Assembly (NCBI RefSeq): GCF_050436995.1 | Contig: NC_134758.1 | Coordinates: 310,001 to 374,000, forward strand | From: Anticarsia gemmatalis | Taxonomy: Eukaryota > Arthropoda > Insecta > Lepidoptera > Erebidae | Direction of reading: 5' to 3' | Length of the DNA: 64,000 nucleotides | Notes under the pieces: generated by a model | Told to the model about the DNA's origin: nothing | The model's input: the letters and a program-made list of their open reading frames with translations, nothing else | The model's database searches: none | Translations under genes and position numbers: made by a program | Shown: piece by piece, positions 1 through 11,912 of the stretch | Layout of the letters: each line of letters starts with the position of its first letter | Position numbering within the stretch: position 1 is the first letter of the stretch

Positions 1-892
1 ACCAGTACTTAAATAAATGAGCTCACTAATATTTTCAAACTAATCCCGAGTATGTTCTCAGAAGTGACAAATTCCTTGAGCCGTCACAACACATCGCCAA
101 TAACTCTCTAGTTCCATTGCATCCGTTGTTCTCGGAACATTGTTATCTTGCACCTTATCATACTGCATGCTGTGGGACCCCACCGGACAGTGCTTTTAAA
201 CTTTATCTTTAGATACCCCAGCTGCCCTGAAGTAATACTGAATATTCTCACCATTTATGCACTCTTAGGTTACAAAATAGTAATACGGAAATGCAATAAC
301 TAGCGTCTCCTTGATGATCTTTCACGATTACATGATTATTTCACGCGTATTTCTTGCAAAGACATAGTGGTAATGAGGCTACTTTTCCAAACCTGTCGAC
401 ATTTGATTATTCACTTTTAAACAGTCAAACTTAATATTTTGACAATCGTTTACATCTTATTTACAACGAAATTTTGGTTACTGAGTACTCAATAGTATTC
501 ATACGAACAGCTTCATATTCAAAGTTATCAGAATAGCAAAAAAAACCTTCTAACTTGTAAACTTTGTTTAACTTATCTCTAAGTTAAAAGTCTGGTACGT
601 CTCGCAGGGCCGTTTATCTGATAGTAGAATATTTTTTGCTCAGATGGCGCCACTGTGGCCGTGCAAATCTTACGACTGATAGTGTGTGTGATAACGATAA
701 TGCACATCGACGGGAGACTTTGAACCGTCCTGTGCCTGTTAGATAAAGGAATTGTCCTTTTAAGTATACATTTACACGATATATAGGTATTTATAGGTTG
801 TCTATTTTTAGGAAACTTAAAAGTTTTGTGAGTACAAAAGATAATTTATTGTCTACTTTAACTTTCAAACTTTCGCTTTGTATGTATATGTT
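1..892. other. Unassigned A+T-rich DNA
   Basis: No repeat, gene or RNA is recognised here. The only open frames are short and overlap the start of the dispersed repeat that follows. Confidence 0.5.
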
Positions 893-1157
893 ACTTGTTT
901 GTTTGTTTGTTTGTCGTATGGTTAGTGGTCAACCTAGTGTCAAAGTTGTTCAAGCCGCCCGAAAGGCCTTTGACATGGCTTAACGACTGTTATCTTAGCA
1001 GACAACAACCGGGACCGACTTTTTACGTGCCCTCCGAAGCACGGAGACGCCCAGCTCAAATACCACTATGCGGTCACCCATCTATGGAATAACCGCGCCA
1101 AGGGTTGCTTAACCCACTGATCGTTTACCGACCAGTGAGCGCAACTGACTATGGGCG
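893..1157 (+). repeat. Dispersed repeat R1, copy 1 of 2
   Basis: About 265 bp that reappear in reverse orientation at 54606-54862 with only scattered differences; the match runs from a GTTTGTTTGTCGTATGG stretch to a CAACTGACTATGGGCG end. The same short frame is open in both copies, which explains two look-alike peptides containing NLVSKLFKPPERPLTWLN. Sequences of this kind are common in moth and butterfly genomes (from memory). No tRNA-like promoter, TIR or poly(A) is visible, so the class is unknown. The open frame is more likely a by-product of recent copying than a gene. Confidence 0.75.
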
Positions 1158-1163
1158 CCTCGC

Positions 1164-1262
1164 CTATATGTTACTGTAAAAGCCCGAACTGTGGTAAATC
1201 TTAAGATTTTCCGGTAAAACCTAAGATTTACCAACTCTCAATGGTAAAAGTCCGAACAATTC
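1164..1262. repeat. Hairpin MITE-like repeat
   Basis: An imperfect palindrome at 1193-1232 (GGTAAATCTTAAGATTTT facing AAAACCTAAGATTTACC) sits inside a longer unit in which AAAGCCCGAACT and GGTAAAAGTCCGAAC occur on the two sides. This matches a hairpin repeat I recall from lepidopteran genomes. No clear target-site duplication is seen. Confidence 0.5.
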
Positions 1263-2046
1263 TTTTATTTCGAACTTTTACCTCTATTCACTTGATGATG
1301 TCGAGATGTCACCGGAGGACCGACATTTCGCGATGCTGGGTTTAAACTAGTAGATTAGACAAACCCTTGTTTAATTTTAGGAAAAGTAGTAGCATTATCT
1401 AGTAACAAAAGCTCAGAGTAATTTTCAAAAGGTTGGTATATTTGATTATTTATATGTAAGTGGCAATAACGTCTATTAAGAGAACTTACTTCAGTTTTAA
1501 TATCACTTAAAAAAAAATGTATTTAAAAGCATTTTTATTCTAAAACTTATCAACTTAAACTCTTAAGGTTCTCTCAAAGGACACGTTAGCAAATTGTTAT
1601 GAACTGTTCTCCAATGGCGAAGAAAAACAAAACAAATAAAAACAACTTGAAACATAATGTCTATGAACTGTTTTACTTTCTTTTAACTTTAAGAGACAAC
1701 GACGAAATATGTACGAAGTTTCGCAATAAAAAACAAACGATAGCGCGAACTGTATCAGTAATGGTGACCCCTATTTTATGGGTATTTTAATGCATTTACT
1801 ATTTGCGTATTGTATTCTTGATAGAAAATTGTATACATGAATTGGTTATTTATTGATTTGACCCGAGTACAATGCGGCTAGTGTTGACCACAAGTAATTT
1901 CATAAAATACTCTTGTTAGCATTTCTTTACCTTGTCCTGTCTGATACCTATAGTTATAGCATTTTTACATAATTGAGTACCAGCAGTAAACCGTCAGTTT
2001 AGTCATTATTCTTTGTTGTATTCATCACTATAATGAATTGCCGCGG
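1263..2046. other. Unassigned DNA
   Basis: A+T-rich, with a short open frame at 1599-1790 that has no recognisable domain. Nothing else is seen. Confidence 0.45.
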
Positions 2047-2200
2047 TTTTTTTTTAGAGACAACTCCCTCACTAAGAATTGCTCTTGTGTCGCGGGGACT
2101 TTTACAAACATAGAAACAACGGACACAAAGTGACTCGAATCCCACGACCTCCCGGTCTAATGGTAGCGGCGTGGTGACCTAAACCACTGCGCCACGGAGA
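2047..2200 (-). repeat. tRNA-derived SINE, family S1
   Basis: Read on the minus strand it starts with an A-box-like TGGCGCAGTGG, has a B-box-like GGGATTCGAGTC, continues with a body that includes GTCCCCGCGACACAAG, and ends in an A run (a T run at 2047-2055 on the plus strand). The same body occurs at 35596-35785, at 54932-55123 and, more diverged, at 46450-46660. The tRNA-like part does not fold into a full tRNA, so this is a SINE and not a tRNA gene. The internal boxes would be its RNA polymerase III promoter. Confidence 0.7.
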
Positions 2201-4424
2201 CTGTGAAGTATTTATTATGTGGCATTTCTGTGTTTATAATCAAAAATATAGGCCAACCTATTAGAATATCTTGCAAATTATTTATAACAAAATAGCCTCA
2301 TTACCAAAGATGCTTACACGTTTCCCCTGTTCCTTATCAACAATATTTGCAAAGAACAATCAGTCGGAAGTTACAATTGCTCGGTTGATTTGGGTGCGAG
2401 TTCATTGTCGTACGGCACGTCACGACACGGCACGGTATTGTGAGCGGCTGATTTGTGACGCATTGTGTACCGTGTATTGTGAATAAATGAAAATTGGGTC
2501 CCCGCGTGGGATGTGTCTTTTATATTTAAATCCAGATATAAGTACAGGAATTTGGTAATACGTGTATTCTTGTAAATTAAATTTTACCCAACCTGTTTTT
2601 AATTTAAATATGTAGTTTCTTGTGAAAAAGAAACATAGGTGGACGTCCAAGATCATCAAATACATCTTATTCTTTATGTACAGCTCCTTGCGATCTATTG
2701 CAGGACATAGACCTCTGGGTCATTCAATCAAAACCTGTGCCTGATGACGATTATAATAATTTTCTATGCCAAGCTGACAGTTAGTTGGCTTCGTAAGAAA
2801 TGATGTTGGCCATTAGGAAAGATGGGTGTAAGAACTCATAGTGGTAAAGCTAAGCGCAATCAATTTTTTCGCAAAATGTAGTATAATATTGTATTTCCTT
2901 ACAGGTACGTGTGTAGTTAGTATTGTTTTAATATTGCGTTTCATATTACCACCACCATCACATCATTAGACATAGTCTTATATATGCCATAGCAAATTAA
3001 TATCAGTCCAAACACAACACGGGGCCAACCCTTAACAAGACAAATACAATATTTATTGCATTACTTACAATAATTGCTAAGACGTATTTCGTTAATGTGC
3101 CGCCATATTTATGTGAAAAACCTCTCAAATTACAATCAACCCTCATTACTGATATATTTGTTAACGGTTAGGGGTTCCTCTGTCAAATATCGAATGACAA
3201 CGCTCTTCGCTCGCATTGAGACATGAGCCTAAGACGAGTAAGCGGAGCGATTTAGTTTACAATTGTGATTTATGAAAGCTAAGTTAAAATCTCGCTATTT
3301 ATATTTCCTCGCAATAGGCAAATCATTCTAAATATTATTTTTTTATCTTTTATTGTCCCAGCTAGGCTAGTATTACAAATAATAATAATAATAGGTAGAT
3401 TCAGTTATTTATGTTTCCCCACTACTTGCTTGCGAAAAACAATAAAAAGGATTGTATAGCAGACTCAAATTCACTGTTAATTTTATTAACGAACTAAAAA
3501 AATATCTAGCTCGTTCATCGCTCAAAATTAAAGTGACAAACAAACATTCTGTCGTATTTTTATAAGTAAGTATTTACAAATATTCTTATACCCATATAAG
3601 CCCGCTCCCCGCTCTCACTCAGACCGCGTCAAGTTGCCGCTCCATCCAATCCGCCGAAACGTCGCTACTCCACATTTATTTAATTTGTTCTCCATTGCGC
3701 GCCGACAAGGGCCACCATATATTTTAATTGGAATAAAACGTTACTTGGATGACGATTTTTTCGGGTGCTGTTCAAATTGTCTGCCTTCGAAAGTTTTAAG
3801 TGATATTTCGAATAAAGCGTTTATTTTATATTCATAGTGCAAATAATATGCAAACTAACAGTAGTTTACGCAGTGACAGATTAAACACTCACTTCATCCA
3901 GACTTATATTATAAATGAGAAGAACCTCTGTTTGTTATCATTGCGTATCGGATTTACATTTATGAAATCTCGTACTTATTTATTACTAAGTTTTCTAGAC
4001 CCGTTTCTAGACCCGTGGCCGTCAGTCCAGCTCTCTTTTACGGCTAAATTTCTAAACCGTTTTATTGAATACTTCCTAAGCTCCCTACGAGCGAAGCATG
4101 GAACACTAGTCAGTACAATCTATAGTCACGTAGAAATCCTTAAACAATGTCTTATATATAGAAAAATCAAAGATAAATTTCTTCATTTTAGAATTCCCTT
4201 AAGTTTTATTTAAACTGCACGTCGCATATGACGTTCATTTCCATAACATCCACATTCCACTGGCACACGGTTAACGTAGTACAAGTTATCACCCCGAGAC
4301 ACTTACACTCAACATTCAGATAGTTATTCAGCACTTAACCGATACTTTACACACCGACACTTTTAGTTACAACACTATCTACGAGAGGTAGATGTGCGTT
4401 AGATGTTACTTGAAGTAAATACTA
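2201..4424. other. Unassigned DNA with short ORFs and an AAT microsatellite
   Basis: Contains a short AAT run near 3378-3393 and two overlapping open frames at 3634-3837 and 3800-4213 (67 and 137 codons). The longer has no family resemblance, starts at a non-ATG codon and is rich in hydrophobic and basic residues as expected from A+T-rich DNA, so I do not call it a gene. A 12-bp tandem duplication (TTTCTAGACCCG) lies near 3992-4016. Confidence 0.4.
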
Positions 4425-4573
4425 ACCCTCTTATTCATAAACACACTATAAAGCTATTTTAGCTAAACAACTACTAAAATATGTTTTCTCTTTTTTATTT
4501 CGCTAAGGAGTGAAAGAAACAAAACACTTTATAAGCCTTTCATAACTTCATATATTTTTATGAATAAGAGGGT
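4425..4573. mobile_element. TIR MITE (ACCCTCTTATTCATAAA type)
   Basis: About 149 bp bounded by ACCCTCTTATTCATAAA on the left and its reverse complement on the right. There is no coding capacity. Left flank TA and right flank AA leave the target-site duplication uncertain. Length, long TIRs and high A+T fit a MITE mobilised by a transposase supplied elsewhere. Confidence 0.7.
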
Positions 4574-4952
4574 AAGAAATCATGAGACTAACGGCTAACC
4601 CTCGTGTAATAATTTAGATTGAGATTAATGTTCGCATGCACTAGGTTTCTAAGATATTTGGCTTATTTAAAACTGGAACTATGTTATGAAATATATAATT
4701 AGAGTTTCTGTTATTTAATACCTTTTGTCATAATGTTTCATATCGTTTTTATATAAGTAAGTGAGAGAAGAGAAAGGAAGCAGCGACTTAAAATAAGCAA
4801 GAGATTAACAAAAAAATATGTTTGCTGTATTCTCTACATTTTTTATTCTAATGTTGCTTTCATACATTTAATATGAATTATTTTTCACTCTTAACATAAC
4901 AAAACGTGATTTAAAATATGTTTAACATCCAAAATCCCCATTATACTACTTA

Positions 4953-5061
4953 CCCCCGGTTTATTTAATGGTAGTTTATCTATTTAATAGCATTTGAACT
5001 AATATAAAAATGACAGTTTGAATAGATAAACTACCGCTAAAAGTGCCTCAGAAACCGGGGG
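4953..5061. mobile_element. MITE family M1, copy 1
   Basis: A 109-bp element with CCCCCGGTTT at one end and AAACCGGGGG at the other, flanked on both sides by TA (4951-4952 and 5062-5063), which suggests a TA-targeting (Tc1/mariner-like) transposase. The inner arm AATAGATAAACTACCGCTAA is shared with the copies at 14725-14832, 23357-23472, 48109-48224 and 52253-52368. It is non-coding. Confidence 0.8.
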
Positions 5062-5404
5062 TAAGAAATGTTTTATATTGTAAGCTCTGTTTTGTGTCTT
5101 GTTGCTTATTACCGTTCAATGGGTTGCAATACGGTTGGCGAGCGTAGGTATAAAATAGTCAGCTATCTTTATTCGTACTGTACTTACTTGACGACTATTT
5201 AATATTGAAATACACACGATCCAATACTGTGAAGTATTTTAGAAATTTATAGAACAGTTGATAATAAAATAGTCATTATATTGTCGCAGTAAGTATGAAT
5301 TAAGGTTTTAGACCTCTAGAAATCAATTTAGAGTTTGATTTTCAACAATTAATATGACAATTCAAAAGTTTTAGAATGGAAGTTTTTAATGTTAATTTGA
5401 AACT
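5062..5404. other. Unassigned DNA
   Basis: A+T-rich sequence with no recognised feature. Confidence 0.4.
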
Positions 5405-5527
5405 TATTTACTGACTTAAAAAAGGAGGAGTTTATCTTTTCGGTGCGATAAAGCTTAGGAATTTAATTTTTTTAACTTTATAACTAACTTAAAAAAGGAA
5501 GGATCACTATTCGGTGTGATTTTTGAT
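5405..5527 (+). repeat. Diverged tandem repeat, about 71-bp period
   Basis: Two units each contain CTTAAAAAAGGA followed by a run ending in TTCGGTGTGAT or TTCGGTGCGAT, spaced about 71 bp apart. No function is evident. Confidence 0.5.
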
Positions 5528-6795
5528 AGCTATTGTATTGTAGAAGTTTAGTAATAGATACATATTTTACCATTACGGGAAACTAGAACTCGTATAGTTA
5601 CGTCAGAATAACATACTTTTACATCTCCCTTGACCGTTTAGAGAAAAACAAATATATAAAAATACGTGTCCAATTAATAAATATTGTCATGCACAGTAAC
5701 GGGCCGCGCGTGGAGTATTCGTTGTTAAACTAAACATGGTCAATAACACGGTTGATAAAGTTTTCTAATATTGTCCGGCGCGGAGTTTATTTTTAATTTT
5801 GTGGCCGCGCCGAGCGATTTGCGACAACGACCGTGTAGGCCGGTGTAATTTAGGAGCAGAGAGCGATTGCGAAAATTATATCTTTGTGTATAAAAATCGC
5901 AAATGTTAGGTTAGAATTTTGTATGGTAATATATCTATGTGTAAGTGTTACTTTTGAATATTCGAAGTCATACTTTTCCATAAAAAAAGAATCTGATATT
6001 TTTTTTATGAAAATATATATAAAGCAGTCATTTCATTCAACAACTTTGTTTTTGTATAGGTACATAGACGGACCCGCAGATCTTATTTTATTTCTGTACA
6101 TATTAAAAAACATTATCAAATTCAATAACGCACTAATTTGTATCACTGACGACTTAACGGATATAAATAAATTCCAAGATCTATGTTAAAAGTCAAAAAT
6201 ATTAACACCACCAATGATAGGTTTACGATCCATTCTTATTCAACTTACAACTATCAAATTACACCTCACAACACGCACCACAATAAACCAAATCACTTAT
6301 AACTTGCACCACACATAAAACACAGCCTACTTTTCTTCCTTTTTCTGTAACACTATATCCAATCGTAAACTTCAAGATAAAATACTACGGGACTTCATAA
6401 AAAGCACACACACAACACAAAACACTCTTATTTACACAGTAATAAGGTTCAAAATCAGTTTTAAAAAGTGCATGTTTAAAGCTGTTTTGAAACAGCAGGT
6501 TATTGAATCGGAGTGTTTATTGAGAGTTCGTGTAATAATTTATGAAGGTAATGCGATATTATATTTGTTTTCTTTGAGGATGGTGTTAAGGTTTTAATTT
6601 TACAACTCGTGTGGGTCGCTGATGTCATTATTGAGTTTGTGTGACTTTGGTAGCGATGTAAGTGTATGGGGTGAAGTTAATTGTGTGATAGTTTCAAGTA
6701 TTACTCAAGATAAAATAAATATAAACACCTCTGAATAAGATTTATCTACATAGTTGAGTATTCTGTTTTATTCCCATACACGCGTATATAAAATC
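5528..6795. other. Unassigned DNA with a CpG-rich patch
   Basis: A CpG-rich stretch at about 5697-5845 (GGGCCGCGCG, GTCCGGCGCGG, GTGGCCGCGCCG) stands out from A+T-rich surroundings. It could be part of a host regulatory region or first exon, but no start codon with good context, splice site or domain is visible. Confidence 0.35.
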
Positions 6796-6840
6796 ACGTC
6801 ATCTTCCTATAGGGGTAGGCAGAGACCACAGAACTGTTTT
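6796..6840 (-). repeat. RTE-type tail remnant
   Basis: Carries GGGGTAGGCAGAGACCA, the reverse complement of the TCTCTGCCTACC tail typical of lepidopteran RTE LINEs and the SINEs that borrow it. A further weak remnant lies at about 7505-7535. Confidence 0.45.
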
Positions 6841-9800
6841 ACTCCCGTGTTATTATAATTGTTGTATGTCAACATACTTAATTTGTGAGACATCTTTAAC
6901 ATCTTAAGGCAGCAGAGTCTTTATGGGTCACACGAACTACTTTCGACTATTTTGACTAGAATAGGAATCCTTTAAATATGTTTTTCTTTCTCTGTTTAAT
7001 GCCCACGGTACTGCCTCATTCATCATTTTGGTATGTTTTTAATTTATACTAGATTCCAGTTTAAATTTTATTGTAATGAGCAGTTTTTCTATTGGATCTG
7101 CACAGCCTTATAACCCATGCAATTTTTATGACTAAAGTATAATAATGAAGCACTTAGCCCATCTTAGGGCCCATCCATCCCCTATTTAACCCCTAGTAGT
7201 AAATTACCAAGCATCATTAGTAAACAATCATTTACTTACAAACTCCACCAAGTGCATGATTCGCGCGGAAACAACCGGAAATGAGGTGTACATCCGGCAG
7301 AGCCTTCCGGCGACGCTGCTTCCGGTGCTCTTCAACCGAAACTAAAGCCTTATTTGTTAAGCCTTCGTGCTATTGGACTTGTCTTATCTTAAGTTAGACA
7401 TACAGAATAGACTAGGTTTATCGTGATAACATTTTTACACTTTGGTCCAAAACAAATGGATAATTGTAGCAGTAAGTTTTCATTCAATATACATATAGTT
7501 ACGGCTTATTCACTCGGGGGTAGGCAGAAGCAAACATCCTTTTTATATACAGTTATTCGAGATTAAGTCTTCACATTTTATGAAGTAACAAATTAATGCT
7601 CCTGTCTTTATAGCTCATTCAATGTTATATTGGATCTTAGCATTTTATTTTATTTCAAGCTACAAATTTGTTTGTAATGTCCACAAAGAGCCCAAATATC
7701 GATTTAAAACAAAAAAACATGTTTTATAAGGGTCAGTCCAAACCCCACTGGCCCACTCTAACTAAAGCTACGTCATTAGCCAAACAAACATAATACATCC
7801 TCTAACCCTTAATTTGCAAAGAAAAATTCAACCCTTCGATCTTTGACCATCACGTCCCTTATAAATAAAAACAAGACTAATAAATAAACAAGGTGGGTGT
7901 AACACACACATACACACCACGTGTATATACACGTATGTACACTCACACATGTAAAGCGGCTGCTAAATCAGAAGCATTGCCGTTATTTTTCACGTAAAGT
8001 TACACGGCTCTGCATTCGTAGAGAGTTTTAGATGAGACGACACGACTACGATACGATTGTCGTACAAAACAAGTTCATTGAACAAAGATTATTAAAGTAT
8101 AGCATAGCTTATTTATAACTATAGCATTATGTACATGTAAAATAATACTATTTTTGTTGAACTTATTTCAAATTCTTATTAAAATTATTTTTCAACACCC
8201 AAAAGACTCTGAAGTAAGATATCCTTCCCCGTCTTCTTTGTAAAATGTATTTTCTCGAAAATATTCCTTATTAACTATAAGTGTGTTATCAATGGTTGGT
8301 TAAAAAAGGTAATAGATAAACCATACACTTTCAATCAGACGACTGAGGCCTTGTAATTTTCTTCGTTCTTTCTTAAAAACATCGTGTTGTGTAAATTTTC
8401 AACTTCTGATCTGACAAATCGGCTGGATCGCAACAAATAGTATTCGGGCGGCGGTGCAGGGGAGCCTCCGTGATCTCAGTGATTCTTCCACGAGGTCATT
8501 GTAATGAGTCTCGGGTAACTTTCCAGCAAATGTTAAAGTTTTACGCTTAGACCAACTTGCAGTACGGGAAACTGTTAGTGAAATACTCGAAGGCACATAA
8601 ATAACCATGTGCATATGAAATGTCAACTAGGATGACAATTTTAGAAAACATTTATTTGTGTATATAGTGTACTGTTATGTGTGCATACATACATACATAA
8701 TAGTACATGTGTTATAGCTGTTTTATAATGCTTCGAGTCTTCAAGAGCACGTAAAGCTCGGTCCTTCGCCTGAACTCGACTTACTGGTCGTCTCGTTTAT
8801 CCGTTCCACCAGGCTATGACAATGAAGGAATTGAGACCTGTATCTGTGTATTGATCACATATCACAATTGGTCAAGAGAAAATTATAGATAAAACTGTCC
8901 GTCCGACCTTTAACTTTATTAAAACCTTTTGTAACTAAGGACACCGCCCTCCACAGTTGATCAAGAGGTATTTTTATTCCAAGCCTTTTTATTTTGTAAA
9001 ACTTAGAAACTCATCAAGCTAAATTATATTATTATATCCTGCATTAAGCCCGCTCAAAGGCTAAACCAAAACTCCCAATAAAATAAAGCACTCGTTTAAA
9101 GAGTGGTCAGAACAATAGTAGTGTAGGGTTGATGCTAGGGGTGAGCTGCCCTGCGGCTGGGAGATAGAGCTCATTAATACAGGTGGCAGCCCTGGCAAGC
9201 CCTGGGCGGACGGTAGAGTCTGTATGATGTAGAGTCGACGGTACGAGTGAAATGTTCGTCTTTTATGTTTTGAACCTGATATTTTAAAAGACATTTTATT
9301 GCGTATTATATCTTAAATTTTATAATATTATCTTGTTCATTGTTACTTCACCTCTTTTTGTGTTGTAATTGGTAGTTTAGGTACTGATCACAAGTTCTAA
9401 TATTTTATCTTCAGGTTAAGGAAACCTTTCTAGACTTTTTCTAATATCTGTCGTGGTATTCAATCCACAAAAGTAGTTGGTATCAATGTGGGACATATGA
9501 CATGAATTTGAAATTGTGAAGCCCTAGTAAACGATTGACTGAAACAAGTGTTTACCCAAATAATAATAATTAACGTGGAATATGTATAATGAAGACAAAA
9601 CAAAAAGAATTTCAAGGCTAGATCATTGCAGTATGATACTTCAAAAATTTACATTTTATGATATACACAGACTTACTCAAACTGCCTAACAAATAATGTA
9701 TAAAAAGTCACTAATTGTACTTGCTTCAGCAGTTCATATACTAAAAAAAATACCAAAAAATGTCCCAACAAAAAAGGGCTTAAATGACAGTACACTGTGT

Positions 9801-10761
9801 CATGACTTCTCTAACAATAGTGTTGTCTGCACAGTCCCGCGGGAATAAATCAAGATCGGCCGGGATCACGTCTCACTGCGGGACTCAGGGTTAAGCCACG
9901 CGTGTCCAGACCCCGGACTATACCTACTTATGTACAACTATATACATGGATATTTACTTATACAGTTATTGCTCGAATAATGGACAAACAATATAGGCAG
10001 ATTTTTTGAGTATAAGTATTTCAAAAACGTATTTCATCGTGGAAAATTAAAATATTGTCCAAGTCATTAACTTTGTTTAGTATTTAAAACCTTCGTAAAA
10101 TTAAATGAAAACATTGATGGCTTCACTAGCTACTTGTATCGATGTTCGATAAAATTTTCTATTTTCGATCATTCAGAGCTGTATTTACTGTCTAGTTAGC
10201 ACGGCATTATCACCAATTATGTTGAGAAAGAAAGGTACCTTTTAACATAAACCCTGCATCCTTTCAACTTTAGCCTGATAAACAGAAATTGTATAAAATG
10301 GTCATACAGTAAGTCTAACACTAAATCTTAAAAGATTTAAACAGTGCAATTCAATAACACAATTTCCTGCAGTATCCATAGCGTCATAATCCCGCAATAG
10401 AAATCAAACCTACAATAAAAGTGAGTATGTAATAACAAGTCGGCAACAATAACGCAAGTGGGTCAGTTTTATTTTATTGCGCCGCAGTTAAGTGCACTGA
10501 AGATCGCTTATAACAATATCCGCGGGACACTTCCGACCTTTTTGTTGAAAGAACTTACACACACACACATACACATATATATACCTACAGCTTTACACAT
10601 ACTTGACCCTAAACTAGCTGACCAACGGGACTCTCTTCGCGTGTAACTTCAGTTTTGAAAAGAGTTTAATGTTTGATACCGATTTTGTAATAATGGTTTA
10701 AAAGTCTATCTGTGAAAGCAAAGACAAACAGATTCTCTCATTTTTCTCTCATTATTTATAA
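6841..10761. other. Unassigned DNA with old repeat debris
   Basis: Holds a weak RTE tail remnant near 7505-7535, a CA-rich palindromic patch near 7905-7955, a short CATA run near 8683-8698 and a possible old dispersed-repeat remnant at 8735-8835 (GAGCACGTAAAGCTCGGTCC). Minus-strand open frames at 8399-8626 and 9061-9294 show no recognised domain. Nothing else is seen in these 3.9 kb. Confidence 0.4.
10759..10761 (+). repeat. Target-site duplication TAA (left)
   Basis: TAA abuts the left TIR and is repeated at 11913-11915 after the right TIR. Confidence 0.55.
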
Positions 10762-11912
10762 CACAGGAAAACAAAATCGCACTTTTTTTTTGTTGCATGA
10801 AGTTTTTCTACTATTGTTTACTAATTTGGGTGTGCTGATTACGAATCTACCCTCAGATTTTTTGCAGCAGCTCTAGTTAGTGAGATTCAGGTACCGTCTT
10901 AAATTGACCTAAGTAGTCGACAATTTCTATCAACAGCGGAGGAACTAATATTTTGTACCAAAGTTTTTCATTATGTCTACCTCAAGAAGAACGTGTTTGA
11001 ACAGTCCTGATCATTTTTGTGTGATATGTGGAGAATATATGTTCAAAAAATTCCGTCTTAACGTGTCGGACTTCGTGAAAAAAGCATATTTAGACTACTT
11101 CGGGTTTCCATTGCCGTCAAATACCAAGCCCTGGATACCTAGTTTGGTGTGTAAAAATTGTGTTGAGTCTTTGCGATTATAAACAAACAAAAAAAATACC
11201 GTTTTCTAAGATAATGTCTTCAGAAAATTCAGCAGAGTGCAGCCAACCAGCCTATAACGACGAAGATTCTGGCGACAGTGATTTTGTTTGCTCCGATGAT
11301 CCCCGACTACTAAATCAAAATGATTTAAATGACTTGATGTCTCTGATCAAGTCAATCTTGGACTATATATGACAGATATCGAGAAATGTGCATGGGAAGA
11401 ATTTGTTTGGGCAGTAAGAATTTTTTTGGGAAATAGAAAGTATGATGGCTACATTGAGCATGTTGAACAGTTACTGAAACACTACCAGTGGCTTGGATGC
11501 AACATGAGTATCAAGCTTCACTACCTTCACAGCCATCTTGACCGTCTCCCCGAAAATCTCGGAGACCTAAGCGAAGAACACGGGGAGCACTTCCACCAGG
11601 ATATTCGCACCATGGAAGAGAGATATCAGGGATAGTGGAACGTAAATATGATGTCAGACTATTGTTGTAGCATCCTAAGTAGTACTCCTAAAACACCTCA
11701 CGCAAGAAAATCATATAAAAGAAAATTTGAATTAATAAAAATTGCAAATATCCCTTAAACTATGTGTATTTTTTGTGAAAATCCTGTCATTTCATACAAA
11801 AAAAAAACTAGAGCTGCTACATAAAAACGGCAATTATTTTTGAATTTAGCGTAAAAAAACTATTCAGATTCATGTAAAAAACCTTATGCAACAAACATGC
11901 TGTTTTCCTGTG
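10762..11912 (+). mobile_element. Internally deleted DNA transposon
   Basis: A 1151-bp unit begins CACAGGAAAACA and ends with TGTTTTCCTGTG, flanked by TAA on both sides. A second inverted pair lies inside: CAGCAGCTCTAGTT at about 10865 and AACTAGAGCTGCTA at about 11808. It encloses fragments of a protein of a family that is widespread in arthropod mobile DNA (see the pseudogene entry). CAC-starting ends with a 3-bp duplication would fit the CACTA/CMC group, but this is inference from the ends only. The central part of the gene is missing, so the copy cannot move by itself. Confidence 0.75.
10973..11758 (+). pseudogene. Broken transposon-encoded protein (both ends kept)
   Basis: The first segment, 10973-11182, has the zinc-binding-like pattern FCVICGEYMF, then FVKKAYLDYFG and LVCKNCVESL, the N-terminus of a family often annotated as uncharacterised in insects. 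A second segment in another frame (about 11176-11349) carries an acidic patch and LLNQNDLNDLM. The third, opening at 11369, has CNMSIKLHYLHSHLDRLPEN, then GEHFHQDIRTMEERYQG, an in-frame TAG at 11633-11635, and then WNVNMMSDYCC and a basic C-terminus ending at 11758. Full members are several hundred residues longer, so the core between the second and third segments is deleted. The frameshifts, the stop and the deletion make it a pseudogene. The family assignment is from recalled conserved strings; the biochemical role (presumably transposase) is inferred from the TIRs around it. Confidence 0.75.

Noticed and set aside
2135..2200. Possible tRNA gene on the minus strand
   Set aside because: The body after the B box is shared with three other loci, so it is the head of a SINE.
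3800..4213. 137-codon open frame
   Set aside because: Non-ATG start, no recognisable domain, composition as expected from A+T-rich non-coding DNA.
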